64,000 nucleotides of DNA from Duganella sp. BJB476 (lineage in GTDB: Bacteria; Pseudomonadota; Gammaproteobacteria; Burkholderiales; Burkholderiaceae_D), in NCBI RefSeq assembly GCF_003416895.1, contig NZ_QVIO01000001.1, positions 2,072,120 to 2,136,119 of the forward strand. Reading direction: 5' to 3'. Positions 37,463 through 46,593 of the stretch are shown here, in pieces. Numbering within the stretch: the stretch's first letter is position 1; each line of letters starts with the position of its first letter. Below the pieces are notes generated by a model. It ran no database searches. It saw only the letters and a program-made list of their open reading frames with translations, and was not told the DNA's origin. The position numbers were made by a program, and so were the translations under genes.

Positions 37463-39274
37463 TTACTCGTTCACCAGCCGCACATCGGCGATCTGGAACT
37501 GGTACTCGCCCAACTTCGGCCCAGCGTTGAACGCTATCATGGTCACGGCGCCAAAGTCTATGCCCTTGAAGCCATCGAACGGCAGCGCCACCTCTTTCCA
37601 CTCACCCGAGGTCTCGAAGGCCTGGTTGACCGGGATCTGCACGCCGCTCGACAGGATGCCGACGTTGTAACGCTGGCCATCGCCCTTGACGCGGAAGCGC
37701 AGCACCTTGGCGCCGCGCAGGTCGGCCGGCTGCATCATCTGCGCGCCGGGCATGAAGGCCAGTCCGGCCCACGGATAGGCAAAGCCGGGTTGCACTTTCG
37801 CGTTCACCGCCAGCGGACGCAGGCCGTCCGCGCCGGCGTCCTGCACCTTCAGTTCGACGCTGGATTTGCCGCCGACGAATTGGTCGGTGGACGGCACCCA
37901 ACCGATGCCGATCGGGCTGGCCAGTTTGTCGGCCGAGAACTGGCTGATGCGGCCACCGGCCGGCAGCTCCAGCGGCGGCTGCGTGCGCGGCGCCAGCTCC
38001 TGCGCCACCGTCGCCAGCTGGGCCTTGCGCAGCGGGCTGACGGCGTCGCCGTCCTTCCACACTTCGACGATGTGGTGCAGCGCGCCGACGTCGCTGCCGG
38101 CGTCGCCCTGCACCAGCAGCAGGTTGGCCTTGTAGCCCTTGGCGATGCGGCCGCGGTCGGCCAGCTTGAAGGCGCGCGCCGGCGCCGACGTGGCGGCGGC
38201 CAGTGCCTGCTGCGGCGTCAGGCCGGCCTGCACCAGCGAGCGCAGTTCGTGCAGCAGGCTGATGCCGTACTGGGTGCCGGAGTTGCCGGCGTCGGTGCCG
38301 GCCAGCAGTGGCGCGCCCGCCTTGTTCAATGCGGCCACCACCTGGTTCGGCGCCGCCATCCGCACGGCATTGACTTGCTGGCCGTAGGTGACCTTCAGTG
38401 GCGCGACCTGCTCCTTGGTGAGCAAGGCGGCCAGGCCGGCGTCGCCCAGCACGTCATCCTCGCGCATGCCGGCGATGCTCTCCAACACGCTCATGGTCGG
38501 GATCACGAAGGCGCGCTTCTGCTGCACCAGCTTGACGAAGCCGGCCAGCTCCGCATCGCTCAGGCGCTCGCCGTTGAACAGGTGGGCCAGGCCGTCGGCG
38601 CCCGCCTCCAGCGCGGCGCGGGCGTCGGCCAGGCTGCTGATGTGGACCACCGCCAGCTTGCCGCGCGCGTGCGCCGCATCAATCACCGCCTTCACGGTCG
38701 GCAGGTCCAGCGTCTTCATCGGATGGCCCGGATAGCCCGGCTCCATCACGATCTTGATGAAATACGAGCCCTCGGCGATGCGGGCGTCGACGAAGGCCTG
38801 GGCGTCCTCGGGCCGTGTCAGCGTCGGTATCGCCATGCCGTATTCTGTGCCATGGCCGCCCGGCGCGGTGACCAGGGTGCCGGCCGAATACATGTCGGCC
38901 TGGCCGTGGTTGTCGTTGCTGCGCATTTTGGCGCTGACCTGCTGCATCGCCTCCACGCCGGTGAACATGTCGATCTGCGTGGTCACGCCGAACATCAGCG
39001 GCAGCTCGAAGAAGCGGTAGGCATGGACGTGGGCGTCGATCAGGCCGGGCAGCAGCGTGCGGCCGGCGCCGTCGACGATGTGGGCGCCGGCCGGCGCGCT
39101 GCCGCGGAAGTCGGCGTCGGCGATCTTGTCGTCCTTGACCAGCACCGAGCGCTTGGCGTGCATCTGCTCGCCGTCGAACACGCGGGCGTCGCGTATCAGC
39201 CAGGTATCGGCCAGCGCCGGGATGGACAGGCCGAGGCCACAGGCAAACAGCATCTTCGAAAGTACAGGGTTCAT
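37463..39274 (-). CDS. secreted amidohydrolase with C-terminal CIA30-like domain
   Basis: A 603-aa exported metal-dependent hydrolase. The leader ends near PALA. The amidohydrolase domain has the HxH site in DAHVHAYR, a mid His in VVHISSL and AHLF, and D in LLAGTDAGNSG. After about residue 430, a beta-rich CIA30/galactose-binding-like domain follows (IGWVPSTDQFVGGKSS, FRVKGDGQRYNV). Substrate unknown; relatives include Xaa-Pro dipeptidase- and imidazolonepropionase-like enzymes. GGAGA precedes ATG 39274. It appears to lead the DesK/DesR/RNase T2 row. Confidence 0.88.
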   Translation of the reverse strand: MNPVLSKMLFACGLGLSIPALADTWLIRDARVFDGEQMHAKRSVLVKDDKIADADFRGSAPAGAHIVDGAGRTLLPGLIDAHVHAYRFFELPLMFGVTTQIDMFTGVEAMQQVSAKMRSNDNHGQADMYSAGTLVTAPGGHGTEYGMAIPTLTRPEDAQAFVDARIAEGSYFIKIVMEPGYPGHPMKTLDLPTVKAVIDAAHARGKLAVVHISSLADARAALEAGADGLAHLFNGERLSDAELAGFVKLVQQKRAFVIPTMSVLESIAGMREDDVLGDAGLAALLTKEQVAPLKVTYGQQVNAVRMAAPNQVVAALNKAGAPLLAGTDAGNSGTQYGISLLHELRSLVQAGLTPQQALAAATSAPARAFKLADRGRIAKGYKANLLLVQGDAGSDVGALHHIVEVWKDGDAVSPLRKAQLATVAQELAPRTQPPLELPAGGRISQFSADKLASPIGIGWVPSTDQFVGGKSSVELKVQDAGADGLRPLAVNAKVQPGFAYPWAGLAFMPGAQMMQPADLRGAKVLRFRVKGDGQRYNVGILSSGVQIPVNQAFETSGEWKEVALPFDGFKGIDFGAVTMIAFNAGPKLGEYQFQIADVRLVNE

Positions 39275-39352
39275 TGAAGTCTCCGGGTTGGTATGACGAC
39301 AGTGTGCCGCGATGCCGGCTGGCCGGCCAGAAGCAAATGACACAACTTTGAG

Positions 39353-39366
39353 ATGACAATTGTCAT
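39353..39366. promoter_or_regulatory. 14-bp palindrome ATGACAATTGTCAT between divergent genes
   Basis: A perfect inverted repeat in the 165-bp space between the amidohydrolase and torT-like genes, with an extra ATGACA half-site about 15 bp to the left. Such a site fits a dimeric repressor acting on either promoter; the regulator is not identified. Confidence 0.5.
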
Positions 39367-39439
39367 ATCCCCCGCAGCCCTGCCGATGCGGTTAGAATTG
39401 TACTAAACAAGTCACATCCGATACGGAAGAAAACACCGC

Positions 39440-40591
39440 ATGTTGAATTCTCGCTTACGAACATTGACCTGTCTGGGTGCGCTGGGCGTGTGCATGGCGG
39501 CGGTCGCGGTGGCCGCGCCGGCGGCGCCGGCAGCCAAATTCGCGCCGGTGCCGGTGGTTTCGATCTTCCGCCCGCTGCAAGCCAACGGCTCGGCCGACGA
39601 CGCGCTGGCCAGCGGCCGCGTGGTGCCCGGCAGTTATGCGATGACTTCCAAGGCCAGCAAGCACTGGCGCATCGCCTTCCTGTTCCCGCACCTGAAAGAC
39701 CCGTATTGGGCCGGATGCAGCTATGGCGTCATCAGCGAAGCGCACCGGCTGGGCATCGCCGTCGACATCCTGCCCGCCACCGGCTACGACGACCTGAAAG
39801 GCCAGTTGCAGCAGATGGACGCGGCCATCGCCGCCAAGTACGACGCCATCGTCATCTCGCCGATCGGCATGACGGCCAATAACAACTCGATCGCCAAGGC
39901 GCGCGCCGCCGGCATACCGGTGTTCGAACTGGCCAATGACAGCCGCAGCGACGACCTGACCATCAAGGTCACCACCTCGCTGCGCGCCATGGGCATGGAA
40001 GCGACCCGCTGGATGGTGCGCGACGCCCAGCAGCGCGGCCTGAAGTCGATCAACATCGGCCTGCTGCCCGGCCCGATGGGCGCGGGCTGGGTCAAGGGAG
40101 AAGTCGATGGCACGCGCATCGCCGCGGCGGAAGCGAAGATAGCGGTCAACATCATCGACATCCGCTACGGCGACAGCGACCGCAAGGTGCAAACGCAGCT
40201 GGCCACGCAGATGTTGGCCAAGCACGGCGCCAAGCTCGATTACCTGCTGGGCTGCACCGGCTGCGCGCCGGCCGCGGTGCAACCGGTCAAGGCGGCCGGC
40301 TTGAACGGCAAGCTGCGCGTGGTGGCCTACGACCTGACCGACGAAATCGCCGGCATGATCCGCAGCGGCGACATCGCCGCCGCCGCCGACACCAAGGGCG
40401 TAAGCCAGGCGCGGGTGGCGATCAACGCCGCCGTCAATCTGCTGGAGGGACGCAGCAAGGATCTGCCGCACACCATCCTGATCAACCTCGGACTGGTCGA
40501 CCAGCAGAACTTCGCCAGCTATCCCTTCGATACCTCGATCGCACCGGAAGGCTACAAGGTCGTGTTGTCCTACGACCCCGCCAAGAACTGA
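39440..40591 (+). CDS. TorT-like periplasmic binding protein
   Basis: A 383-aa exported protein (leader to about residue 25) of the periplasmic-binding-protein type 1 family. KHWRIAFLFPHLKDPYWAGCSYGV and YDAIVISPIGM resemble TorT, the TMAO-responsive partner of the TorS kinase. No torS, torR or torCAD lies beside it, so it may serve a kinase encoded elsewhere or bind a different small molecule. Its stop directly abuts the stop of the convergent oxidoreductase gene. Confidence 0.8.
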   Translation: MLNSRLRTLTCLGALGVCMAAVAVAAPAAPAAKFAPVPVVSIFRPLQANGSADDALASGRVVPGSYAMTSKASKHWRIAFLFPHLKDPYWAGCSYGVISEAHRLGIAVDILPATGYDDLKGQLQQMDAAIAAKYDAIVISPIGMTANNNSIAKARAAGIPVFELANDSRSDDLTIKVTTSLRAMGMEATRWMVRDAQQRGLKSINIGLLPGPMGAGWVKGEVDGTRIAAAEAKIAVNIIDIRYGDSDRKVQTQLATQMLAKHGAKLDYLLGCTGCAPAAVQPVKAAGLNGKLRVVAYDLTDEIAGMIRSGDIAAAADTKGVSQARVAINAAVNLLEGRSKDLPHTILINLGLVDQQNFASYPFDTSIAPEGYKVVLSYDPAKN

Positions 40592-43500
40592 TCAGGCCTG
40601 CCGCTTCAGTTCCACCACGCGGGCGGCGCGGAAGCGGGCCGCCAGCTCGGTCCACTGCGCGTCCGCCTGGTCCAGCGCCGCCAGCTTCACGTGGCCGTAG
40701 CCGCGCACCTGGTCCGGCAACCGCGCCAGCTTCAACGCGGCCTCCTTGTTGTCGGCCTTCAGGCTGGCCGCCAGTTCGGCGGCGAACGCCAGGTAGCGGT
40801 CGCGCAGCGCGCGCTCGCGCTTGCGCTCCTGCGTGTAGCCGAAGACGTCGAGCGGCGTGCCGCGCAGCGATTTGAACCTGGCCAGCACGCCGAAGGCCGG
40901 CATCATCCAGCCGCCGAAGCGCATCTTGACCGGCACATCGGAGCCCGGCTTGCGGCGCGCCAGCAGCGGCGGTGCCAGATGGAAGGCCAGCTTGTAGTCG
41001 CCGTCGAACTGCGCGGCGATCTGCGCGCGGAAGGCCGGATCGGCATGCAGGCGCGCCACTTCGTACTCGTCCTTGTAGGCCATGACCTTGAAAAGATTGC
41101 GCGCCACGGCCTTGCTCAGCTGCTTGCGCGAGCCGCTGCCTTCCAGCGCGATCTCGCGCTGCTCGACTGCGGCCACCGCGTCCGCATACTGGCGCGCGTA
41201 GGCGGCGTTCTGGTAGCTGGTCAGCCAGTCGACGCGGAAGGCCACGATGTCGGCCAGCGACTTCGGCGCGGCGAACTGGATCACTTGCTGCGACGGCTGC
41301 ACCAGGCGGTCCAGCGCGGCGCGGTCGGCGGCGGCCAGGCGGCCCAGCGTGAAGGCGCGCTTGTTCATGTCGATGGCGACGGCGTTCAGTTCTATCGCCC
41401 GCATCAGCGCCTCCAGGCCCACCGGCACCAGCCCCAGTTGCCAGGCAAAACCCATCAACAGGATATTGCCGCCGATCGGGTCGCCGAGGAAGCGCTGCGC
41501 GGTTTCCTGTGCGTCCAGTTGCAGCACATTGGCCGCGCCGGCCGATGCGGCCAGCTTCTCCAGCAGGCCGGCCTTGTTGATCGAGGCGTCGCGCTCGCGG
41601 GTGAAATCGGCGGTCGGGATTTCACGCTCATTGGCCACCACCTTGGTGTGCCCTTCGCGCATCACCGACAGGCTGTCCGGCATGGCAGCCACCACCAGGT
41701 CGCAGGCGAACACCGCGTCGGCCTGGCGCAGGTCGATGCGCACCTGGTTCAGGCGCGACGGCGACGACGCCACCCGCACATGCGACAGCACCGCGCCGCC
41801 CTTCTGCGCAAAGCCCATGAAGTCCAGGGTTGACGCGCCCTTGCCTTCCAGGTGCGCCGCCATCGAGATCAAGGCGCCCACCGTGACGATGCCGGTGCCG
41901 CCGACGCCGGCCACCAGGATCTCGAACGGTTTGGCCAACGCATGGCGCGGCGGCGTTGGATAGTCGGCCAGCGCCCGTTCCAGGTCGGCCAACGACAGCT
42001 TCACACTTTCCGGCTTGCGCAGCGCGCCGCCCAGCACCGAGACAAAGCTCGGGCAGAAGCCTTCGACGCAGGAGTAGTCCTTGTTGCAGGACGACTGCTC
42101 GATCTGGCGCTTGCGGCCCAGTTCCGTCTCCAGCGGCAGGATGGACAGGCAGTTCGACTGCACGCCGCAATCGCCGCAGCCTTCGCACACGGCAGGGTTG
42201 ACCACCATGCGGCGCGCCGGGTCGGGGAAGACCACCTTGTCCGGCTTGTTCTTCTTGCGGCGGCGGCGCTTCTCGGCGGCGCAGGTCTGGTCGTACACCA
42301 GCACCGTCACGCCGGCGATCTCGCGCAGCATGCGCTGCATCGCATCGAGTTCGGTGCGATGGTGCACCGTCACGCCGTCCGGCAAGGTCACGCCCTGGTA
42401 GTTTTCCGGCGCGTCGGTCACCACCACGACTTTCTTCGCGCCTTCGCTGCAGACCTGCTGCACGATTTGCGGCACCGACAGGCTGCCGTCCACCGGCTGC
42501 CCACCGGTCATCGCCACAGCGTCGTTGTAGAGGATCTTGTAGGTGATGTTGGTGCGGGCCGCAATCGCCTGCCGTATCGCCAGCGATCCCGAATGATAGT
42601 AGGTGCCGTCGCCCAGGTTCTGGAACACGTGCGGCTCGCCGACGAAGCGCGAGGAGCCGACCCAGGCGACGCCCTCGCCGCCCATCTGCGCCAGGTAGTT
42701 GGTGTCGCGCTTCATCCACGTCGCCATGAAGTGGCAGCCGATGCCGGCCAGCGCGCGGCTGCCTTCCGGCACGCGGGTGGAGGTGTTGTGCGGGCAGCCG
42801 GAGCAGAAATACGGCGTGCGTTTGACGCCATCGGCGCCGTTCGACAGCAGCTCGGCGGCGCAGAACTCGGGCAGCATGCGCGCCAGGTCCAGCTGCGCGA
42901 ACTTCGGCGCCAGCCAGCGCACCAGCGCCGGCGCGATGCGCGACGGCCGCAGCTCGCCCAGTGCCGACAGCAGCTCGTGGCCGTCGCGGTCGGTCTTGCC
43001 GATGACCGTGGGGCGCTGATCCGAAGGCAGGTTGTAGAACAGGTTCTTGACCTGCTGCTCGATGACGGCGCCCTTCTCCTCCACCACCAGGATCTCGCTC
43101 AAGCCGGCGGCAAACGCCGACAGGCGGGTGCGCTCCAGCGGATAGGTCAGGCCTGGCTTGTACAGGCGCACGCCCAGTTGCTCCAGCCGGGCCAAAGGCA
43201 ACTCCATGCGCTCCAGCGCCTCCAGCAAATCGAGGTAGGCCTTGCCGGCGCTGATGATGCCGATGGTGGCGCGCGGCGCCGGCACCACCAGCCGGTCGAT
43301 GGAATTGGCGCGGGCGAAGGCCTGCACCGCCTCCAGCTTGGCGGCGGCGCGCTGCTCCAGCGCCAGGCCTGGCAGGTCCGGCCAGCGGTTGTGCAGGCCG
43401 TCCGGCGGCGCCACGTAATCGGTCGGCGTGACGTACTGCGGCAGCGGCGGCAGCTCGACCACCGCGCCGCCCTCCACCGTTTCCGAGATGGCCTTGAAGC

Positions 43501-44122
43501 CGCTCCACGCGCCCGAATAGCGCGACATGGCCCAGCCGTACAGGCCGAATTCCATGTACTCCTGAATATTGGCCGGATTAATCACCGGCATGCTCCAGGC
43601 GATCAGCGCCTGCTCGCTCTGGTGCGGCATCGACGACGACACGCAGCCGTGGTCGTCGCCCAGGATCACCAGCACGCCGCCGGTCGGCGACGAGCCGTAG
43701 ACGTGGCCGTGTTTGAGGGCGTCGCCGGCGCGGTCCACGCCCGGCCCTTTGCCGTACCACATGGCGAACACGCCGTCGACTTTGCGCGTCGGGTCGGCCT
43801 CGACCTGCTGCGAGCCCATGACGGCGGTCGCGCCCAGTTCTTCGTTAATCGCCGGCAGGAATTCGATGTGGTGGCCTTGCAGCAGGTCCTTGGCGCGCCA
43901 CAGTTCCTGGTCCACGGCGCCCAGCGGCGAGCCGCGGTAGCCGCTGACGAAACCGGCGGTGTTGAGCTGCCGCGCCTCATCGCTGAGCTTTTGCATGCAC
44001 AGCAGGCGCACCAGCGCCTGGGTGCCGGTCAGGAATACGCGGCCTTCGGCGCGGGTCAGGTTGTCGTCCAGCGCATAGTGGGGATCGGCCAAAAATGGTA
44101 CAGGCAGGGTCAGGGTATTCAT
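40592..44122 (-). CDS. indolepyruvate:ferredoxin oxidoreductase, fused alpha/beta subunits
   Basis: A 1176-aa fusion. The N-terminal pyrimidine and TPP domains include GYRGSPLGAVD, CSGCPHNTS and GIGCHFMATWM. A [4Fe-4S] region has C-E-G-C-G-D-C and C-N-K-D-Y-S-C-V-E-G-F-C. The gamma-type domain starts VAGVGGTGIVTVGALISMAA. The C-terminal about 200 residues are specific to the fused proteobacterial form. It decarboxylates indolepyruvate and related aryl-pyruvates from aromatic amino acids to acyl-CoA with ferredoxin as acceptor. ATG 44122 is preferred over the longer frame. A divergent Lrp regulator lies upstream. Confidence 0.94.
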   Translation of the reverse strand: MNTLTLPVPFLADPHYALDDNLTRAEGRVFLTGTQALVRLLCMQKLSDEARQLNTAGFVSGYRGSPLGAVDQELWRAKDLLQGHHIEFLPAINEELGATAVMGSQQVEADPTRKVDGVFAMWYGKGPGVDRAGDALKHGHVYGSSPTGGVLVILGDDHGCVSSSMPHQSEQALIAWSMPVINPANIQEYMEFGLYGWAMSRYSGAWSGFKAISETVEGGAVVELPPLPQYVTPTDYVAPPDGLHNRWPDLPGLALEQRAAAKLEAVQAFARANSIDRLVVPAPRATIGIISAGKAYLDLLEALERMELPLARLEQLGVRLYKPGLTYPLERTRLSAFAAGLSEILVVEEKGAVIEQQVKNLFYNLPSDQRPTVIGKTDRDGHELLSALGELRPSRIAPALVRWLAPKFAQLDLARMLPEFCAAELLSNGADGVKRTPYFCSGCPHNTSTRVPEGSRALAGIGCHFMATWMKRDTNYLAQMGGEGVAWVGSSRFVGEPHVFQNLGDGTYYHSGSLAIRQAIAARTNITYKILYNDAVAMTGGQPVDGSLSVPQIVQQVCSEGAKKVVVVTDAPENYQGVTLPDGVTVHHRTELDAMQRMLREIAGVTVLVYDQTCAAEKRRRRKKNKPDKVVFPDPARRMVVNPAVCEGCGDCGVQSNCLSILPLETELGRKRQIEQSSCNKDYSCVEGFCPSFVSVLGGALRKPESVKLSLADLERALADYPTPPRHALAKPFEILVAGVGGTGIVTVGALISMAAHLEGKGASTLDFMGFAQKGGAVLSHVRVASSPSRLNQVRIDLRQADAVFACDLVVAAMPDSLSVMREGHTKVVANEREIPTADFTRERDASINKAGLLEKLAASAGAANVLQLDAQETAQRFLGDPIGGNILLMGFAWQLGLVPVGLEALMRAIELNAVAIDMNKRAFTLGRLAAADRAALDRLVQPSQQVIQFAAPKSLADIVAFRVDWLTSYQNAAYARQYADAVAAVEQREIALEGSGSRKQLSKAVARNLFKVMAYKDEYEVARLHADPAFRAQIAAQFDGDYKLAFHLAPPLLARRKPGSDVPVKMRFGGWMMPAFGVLARFKSLRGTPLDVFGYTQERKRERALRDRYLAFAAELAASLKADNKEAALKLARLPDQVRGYGHVKLAALDQADAQWTELAARFRAARVVELKRQA

Positions 44123-44240
44123 TGTCTCGTCTATATTTTTTTGATGAGAAAGGATATGTCCCCATAGCCGAAAAATTATTTCTATCTGGTCGCTCCAGAG
44201 CGCTAAAATGGCAAAAATCCTCCCCAAAACGAGCAAATTA

Positions 44241-44708
44241 ATGAAAAACGTGTCTATAGACCCAGCTTCGCTGAAAATCCTCGCCGAATTGCAGAAAAAC
44301 GGCAGGATCTCGTCCAACGAGCTGGCGGAGAAGATCGGCATGTCGGCCAGCCCGTGCTGGCGCCGCCAAAAGGAGTTGGAGGACAACGGCTACATCGTCC
44401 GCTACACGGCGCTGGTGGACCGCCGCAAGCTGGGGTTGTCCGTGGTGTGCCTGCTGCACATTTCGCTGCTGCGGCATGCGGAAGGCGTGGTCGAGCAGTT
44501 CGAGGCGGCGATGCGCCTGCGGCCGGAAGTGGTGGAGTGTTACGAGACCACGGGCAGTTCGGACTACATGGTCAAGGTGATCGTGGCCGACATGGACGCC
44601 TACCACGATTTTTTGCACAACGTGCTGGTCAAGCTGAACGGCGTATCCCAGGTCAACACCAGCGTGGCGCTGCGCGAAGTGAAGTACGAGACGGCGCTGC
44701 CTTTGTAG
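44241..44708 (+). CDS. Lrp/AsnC-family transcriptional regulator
   Basis: A 155-aa regulator from ATG 44241 (ATG 44208 would add 11 residues). An N-terminal HTH (LAELQKNGRISSNELAEKIGMSASPCWRRQKEL) is followed by a RAM ligand domain (VVECYETTGSSDYMVKVIV). Lrp proteins respond to amino acids; divergence from the indolepyruvate oxidoreductase suggests it controls that gene in response to aromatic or branched amino acids. Confidence 0.92.
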   Translation: MKNVSIDPASLKILAELQKNGRISSNELAEKIGMSASPCWRRQKELEDNGYIVRYTALVDRRKLGLSVVCLLHISLLRHAEGVVEQFEAAMRLRPEVVECYETTGSSDYMVKVIVADMDAYHDFLHNVLVKLNGVSQVNTSVALREVKYETALPL

Positions 44709-44724
44709 GCTGACTGGCCCGCGC

Positions 44725-44766
44725 TTGATCTGAATCAATCAAATTTCACATTCAACTCCCTACGAT
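44725..44766 (+). promoter_or_regulatory. class II Fnr promoter of the universal stress protein gene
   Basis: TTGATCTGAATCAA (44725-44738) is a perfect TTGAT-N4-ATCAA Fnr box. TACGAT (44761-44766) is a -10 (TAnnnT) placed so that the box is centred about 41.5 bp upstream of the predicted start near 44773. That is the class II activation geometry. The downstream ATG is at 44803. Confidence 0.8.
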
Positions 44767-44802
44767 GGATGCATATGCAGTAGCACCCATCACGGAGGCA
44801 GC

Positions 44803-45642
44803 ATGTCCTACAAAACGATACTCGTGCACGCCGACGGCTCGCCCCAGGCGGCGCAACGCATCCGGCTGGCGGCCCAGCTGGCGCTGGCGCATGAGGCCCA
44901 TCTGATCGGCGCCGCCATGACCGGCCTGTCGCGTCATGCCTTGCCCGATGGCTCGATTGCCCCCATCGGCGCGCCCTTCCCCTTCGACCTGCGCCTGCTA
45001 CGCACCCGCGCCGACGCCGCGCTGAGCCAGTTCGCCGATTGCGCCAGCCGCATGGGCTTGCCTTCCTTCGAGACCCGCCTGGTCGACGACGCGGCGGACG
45101 ACGGCCTGATCCTGCAAAGCCCCTATGCCGACCTGCTGGTGCTGGGCCAGGGCGCCCCGGAGAACGATCCGCACGCGCTGCTGAACCGGCTGCCGCAGGA
45201 CGTCATGTTCCAGTGCGCCCGCGCGCTGCTGATCGTGCCCCACAATGGCCGCTTCGAGCAGGTCGGAGAACATGTGCTGGTCGGCTGGGACGGCAGCGTG
45301 GCGGCCATCCGCGCCTTGACGGCCGCGCTGCCGCAGCTGCGGCGCGCGGCGCGCGTCACGCTGGCGGTCAGCCCATCGCAGGACAGCCAAGGTCGGCAGA
45401 CCGAGCTGCCTGGCGTCGAGATGGCCCGCTATCTGGCCAGGCATGACGTGCGCGTCACGGTGAGCGAGCTGGACGGCGGACGGCAGGCCGGCGCGGCGCT
45501 GCTGGAGATGGCGTCCGAGGTGGGCGCGGACATGCTGGTCATGGGCGGCTACGGCCACTGGCGCGTGCGGGAATGGATGCTGGGCGGCGCCACCCGCAGC
45601 GTCCTGCGCGGGATGACGCTGCCGGTGCTCATGGCGCACTAG
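44803..45642 (+). CDS. tandem universal stress protein
   Basis: A 279-aa protein with two UspA domains. The first (MSYKTILVHADGS) lacks a clear ATP loop. The second (GEHVLVGWDGS) ends with GGYGHWRVREWMLGGATRSVL, matching the G-x2-G-x9-G-(S/T) nucleotide motif. Oxygen-limited expression via the upstream Fnr site is predicted. It converges on the fnr gene with a 4-bp overlap. Confidence 0.93.
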   Translation: MSYKTILVHADGSPQAAQRIRLAAQLALAHEAHLIGAAMTGLSRHALPDGSIAPIGAPFPFDLRLLRTRADAALSQFADCASRMGLPSFETRLVDDAADDGLILQSPYADLLVLGQGAPENDPHALLNRLPQDVMFQCARALLIVPHNGRFEQVGEHVLVGWDGSVAAIRALTAALPQLRRAARVTLAVSPSQDSQGRQTELPGVEMARYLARHDVRVTVSELDGGRQAGAALLEMASEVGADMLVMGGYGHWRVREWMLGGATRSVLRGMTLPVLMAH

Positions 45643-46445
45643 GCGTTGGCGGCCTGCATGAAGATGGGAGCGCGGGCCGGCGCGGCGACGGCCGGCGCGA
45701 TGCCGGTGGCCAGCGACTCCAGGTGGGCGTGGTCGAGGATGCGCAGTTCGCGCTTGTCGACCGCGATCCAGCCGCTGGCGCGGAAGCGCGACAGCAGGCG
45801 GCTGATGCTTTCGATGGTCAGGCCCAGGTAGTCGCCGATATCCTCGCGCGACATGCGCAACTGGAAGCTGCTGGGCGAGTAGCCGCGCGCCGCATAACGG
45901 CTCGACAGGTTCAGCAGGAAGGTGGCGAAGCGCTGCTCGGCGCGCATATTCCCGAGGAAGAGCATGGCGTTTTGCTCGCGCATGATTTCCTGGCTCATGA
46001 TGCGATGGAAATGGCGCAGCAGCTGCGGTACTTCGGCAAACAATTCCTGCAGACGGGCGAATGGTATCTCGCACACCTCGCTGTCCTCCAGCGCCACCAC
46101 GCCGCAAGCGTGCTGGCCGTTGCCGATGGCGTCCATGCCCAGCAGTTCGCCCGCCATCTGGAAACCGGTGATCTGCTGCTGGCCGCTGTGGTTGACGCGC
46201 GAGGTCTTGAAGTGGCCGAAGCGCACCGCGTACAGGCTGTGGAACGGCTGCTCCATGCGGCACAGGTTCTCGTCGCGCTCGACCCGGCGGCGACGGCCGA
46301 TGATCTTGTCCAGCCGGCCGATCTCGCTGTCGCTGAGCCCCTGCGGCAGGCACAGGTTCTTGAAGCCGCACATCGCGCATTTGCTCTGGCCTGCGCCCGC
46401 TGCGCCGCCGGATGCGGCAAGTTGTAGATTCGTCGTCATGTCCAT
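45639..46445 (-). CDS. fnr: Fnr-type oxygen-sensing transcription regulator
   Basis: A 268-aa Crp/Fnr protein. Four candidate [4Fe-4S] cysteines, C23-x2-C26-x5-C32 and C114, match the E. coli Fnr pattern. A cyclic-nucleotide-fold sensor domain follows, then a dimer helix and HTH with TIESISRLLSRF; the E-x2-S-R signature reads TTGAT half-sites. The same sequence occurs twice in this window as perfect boxes (44725, 50769). The C-terminal about 30 residues are Ala-rich and unusual. The gene lies downstream of the four-gene kinase operon with an operator in between. Confidence 0.93.
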   Translation of the reverse strand: MDMTTNLQLAASGGAAGAGQSKCAMCGFKNLCLPQGLSDSEIGRLDKIIGRRRRVERDENLCRMEQPFHSLYAVRFGHFKTSRVNHSGQQQITGFQMAGELLGMDAIGNGQHACGVVALEDSEVCEIPFARLQELFAEVPQLLRHFHRIMSQEIMREQNAMLFLGNMRAEQRFATFLLNLSSRYAARGYSPSSFQLRMSREDIGDYLGLTIESISRLLSRFRASGWIAVDKRELRILDHAHLESLATGIAPAVAAPARAPIFMQAANA

Positions 46446-46547
46446 GCTCCCTGTTGTGCTGTCCGTCGCATCGCAGCGATGGATTCGGTATGGGATCAGT
46501 ATCGACGATGGCGGGCGCGCTGCGCATCGGGCTTCGCGGCCCTGTCG

Positions 46548-46589
46548 TGTAGGGGGCGGCCGACAAAATCCTGTAGGGGATCCCCTACA
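46548..46589. promoter_or_regulatory. operator with three TGTAGGGG half-sites upstream of fnr
   Basis: TGTAGGGGATCCCCTACA (46572-46589) is a perfect 18-bp palindrome 5 bp after the response-regulator stop codon (46594). A further direct copy TGTAGGGGG sits at 46548-46556, 24 bp from the palindrome's left arm. All lie about 100-145 bp upstream of the fnr start. No T-run follows, so it is not a terminator. Confidence 0.65.
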
Positions 46590-46593
46590 ACGC

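Noticed and set aside
41852..44167. A plus-strand open frame of over 700 codons antisense to the indolepyruvate oxidoreductase
   Set aside because: It mirrors the GC-rich codon positions of the real gene, is rich in Arg/Gln/His/Ala/Val and has no domain motifs; the minus-strand frame has full catalytic motifs. Similar shadows lie opposite many genes in this window.
46572..46589. Reading the 18-bp palindrome as a NarL 7-2-7 site or as an intrinsic terminator
   Set aside because: The heptamers do not fit TACYYMT in either orientation, and no T-run follows the hairpin.
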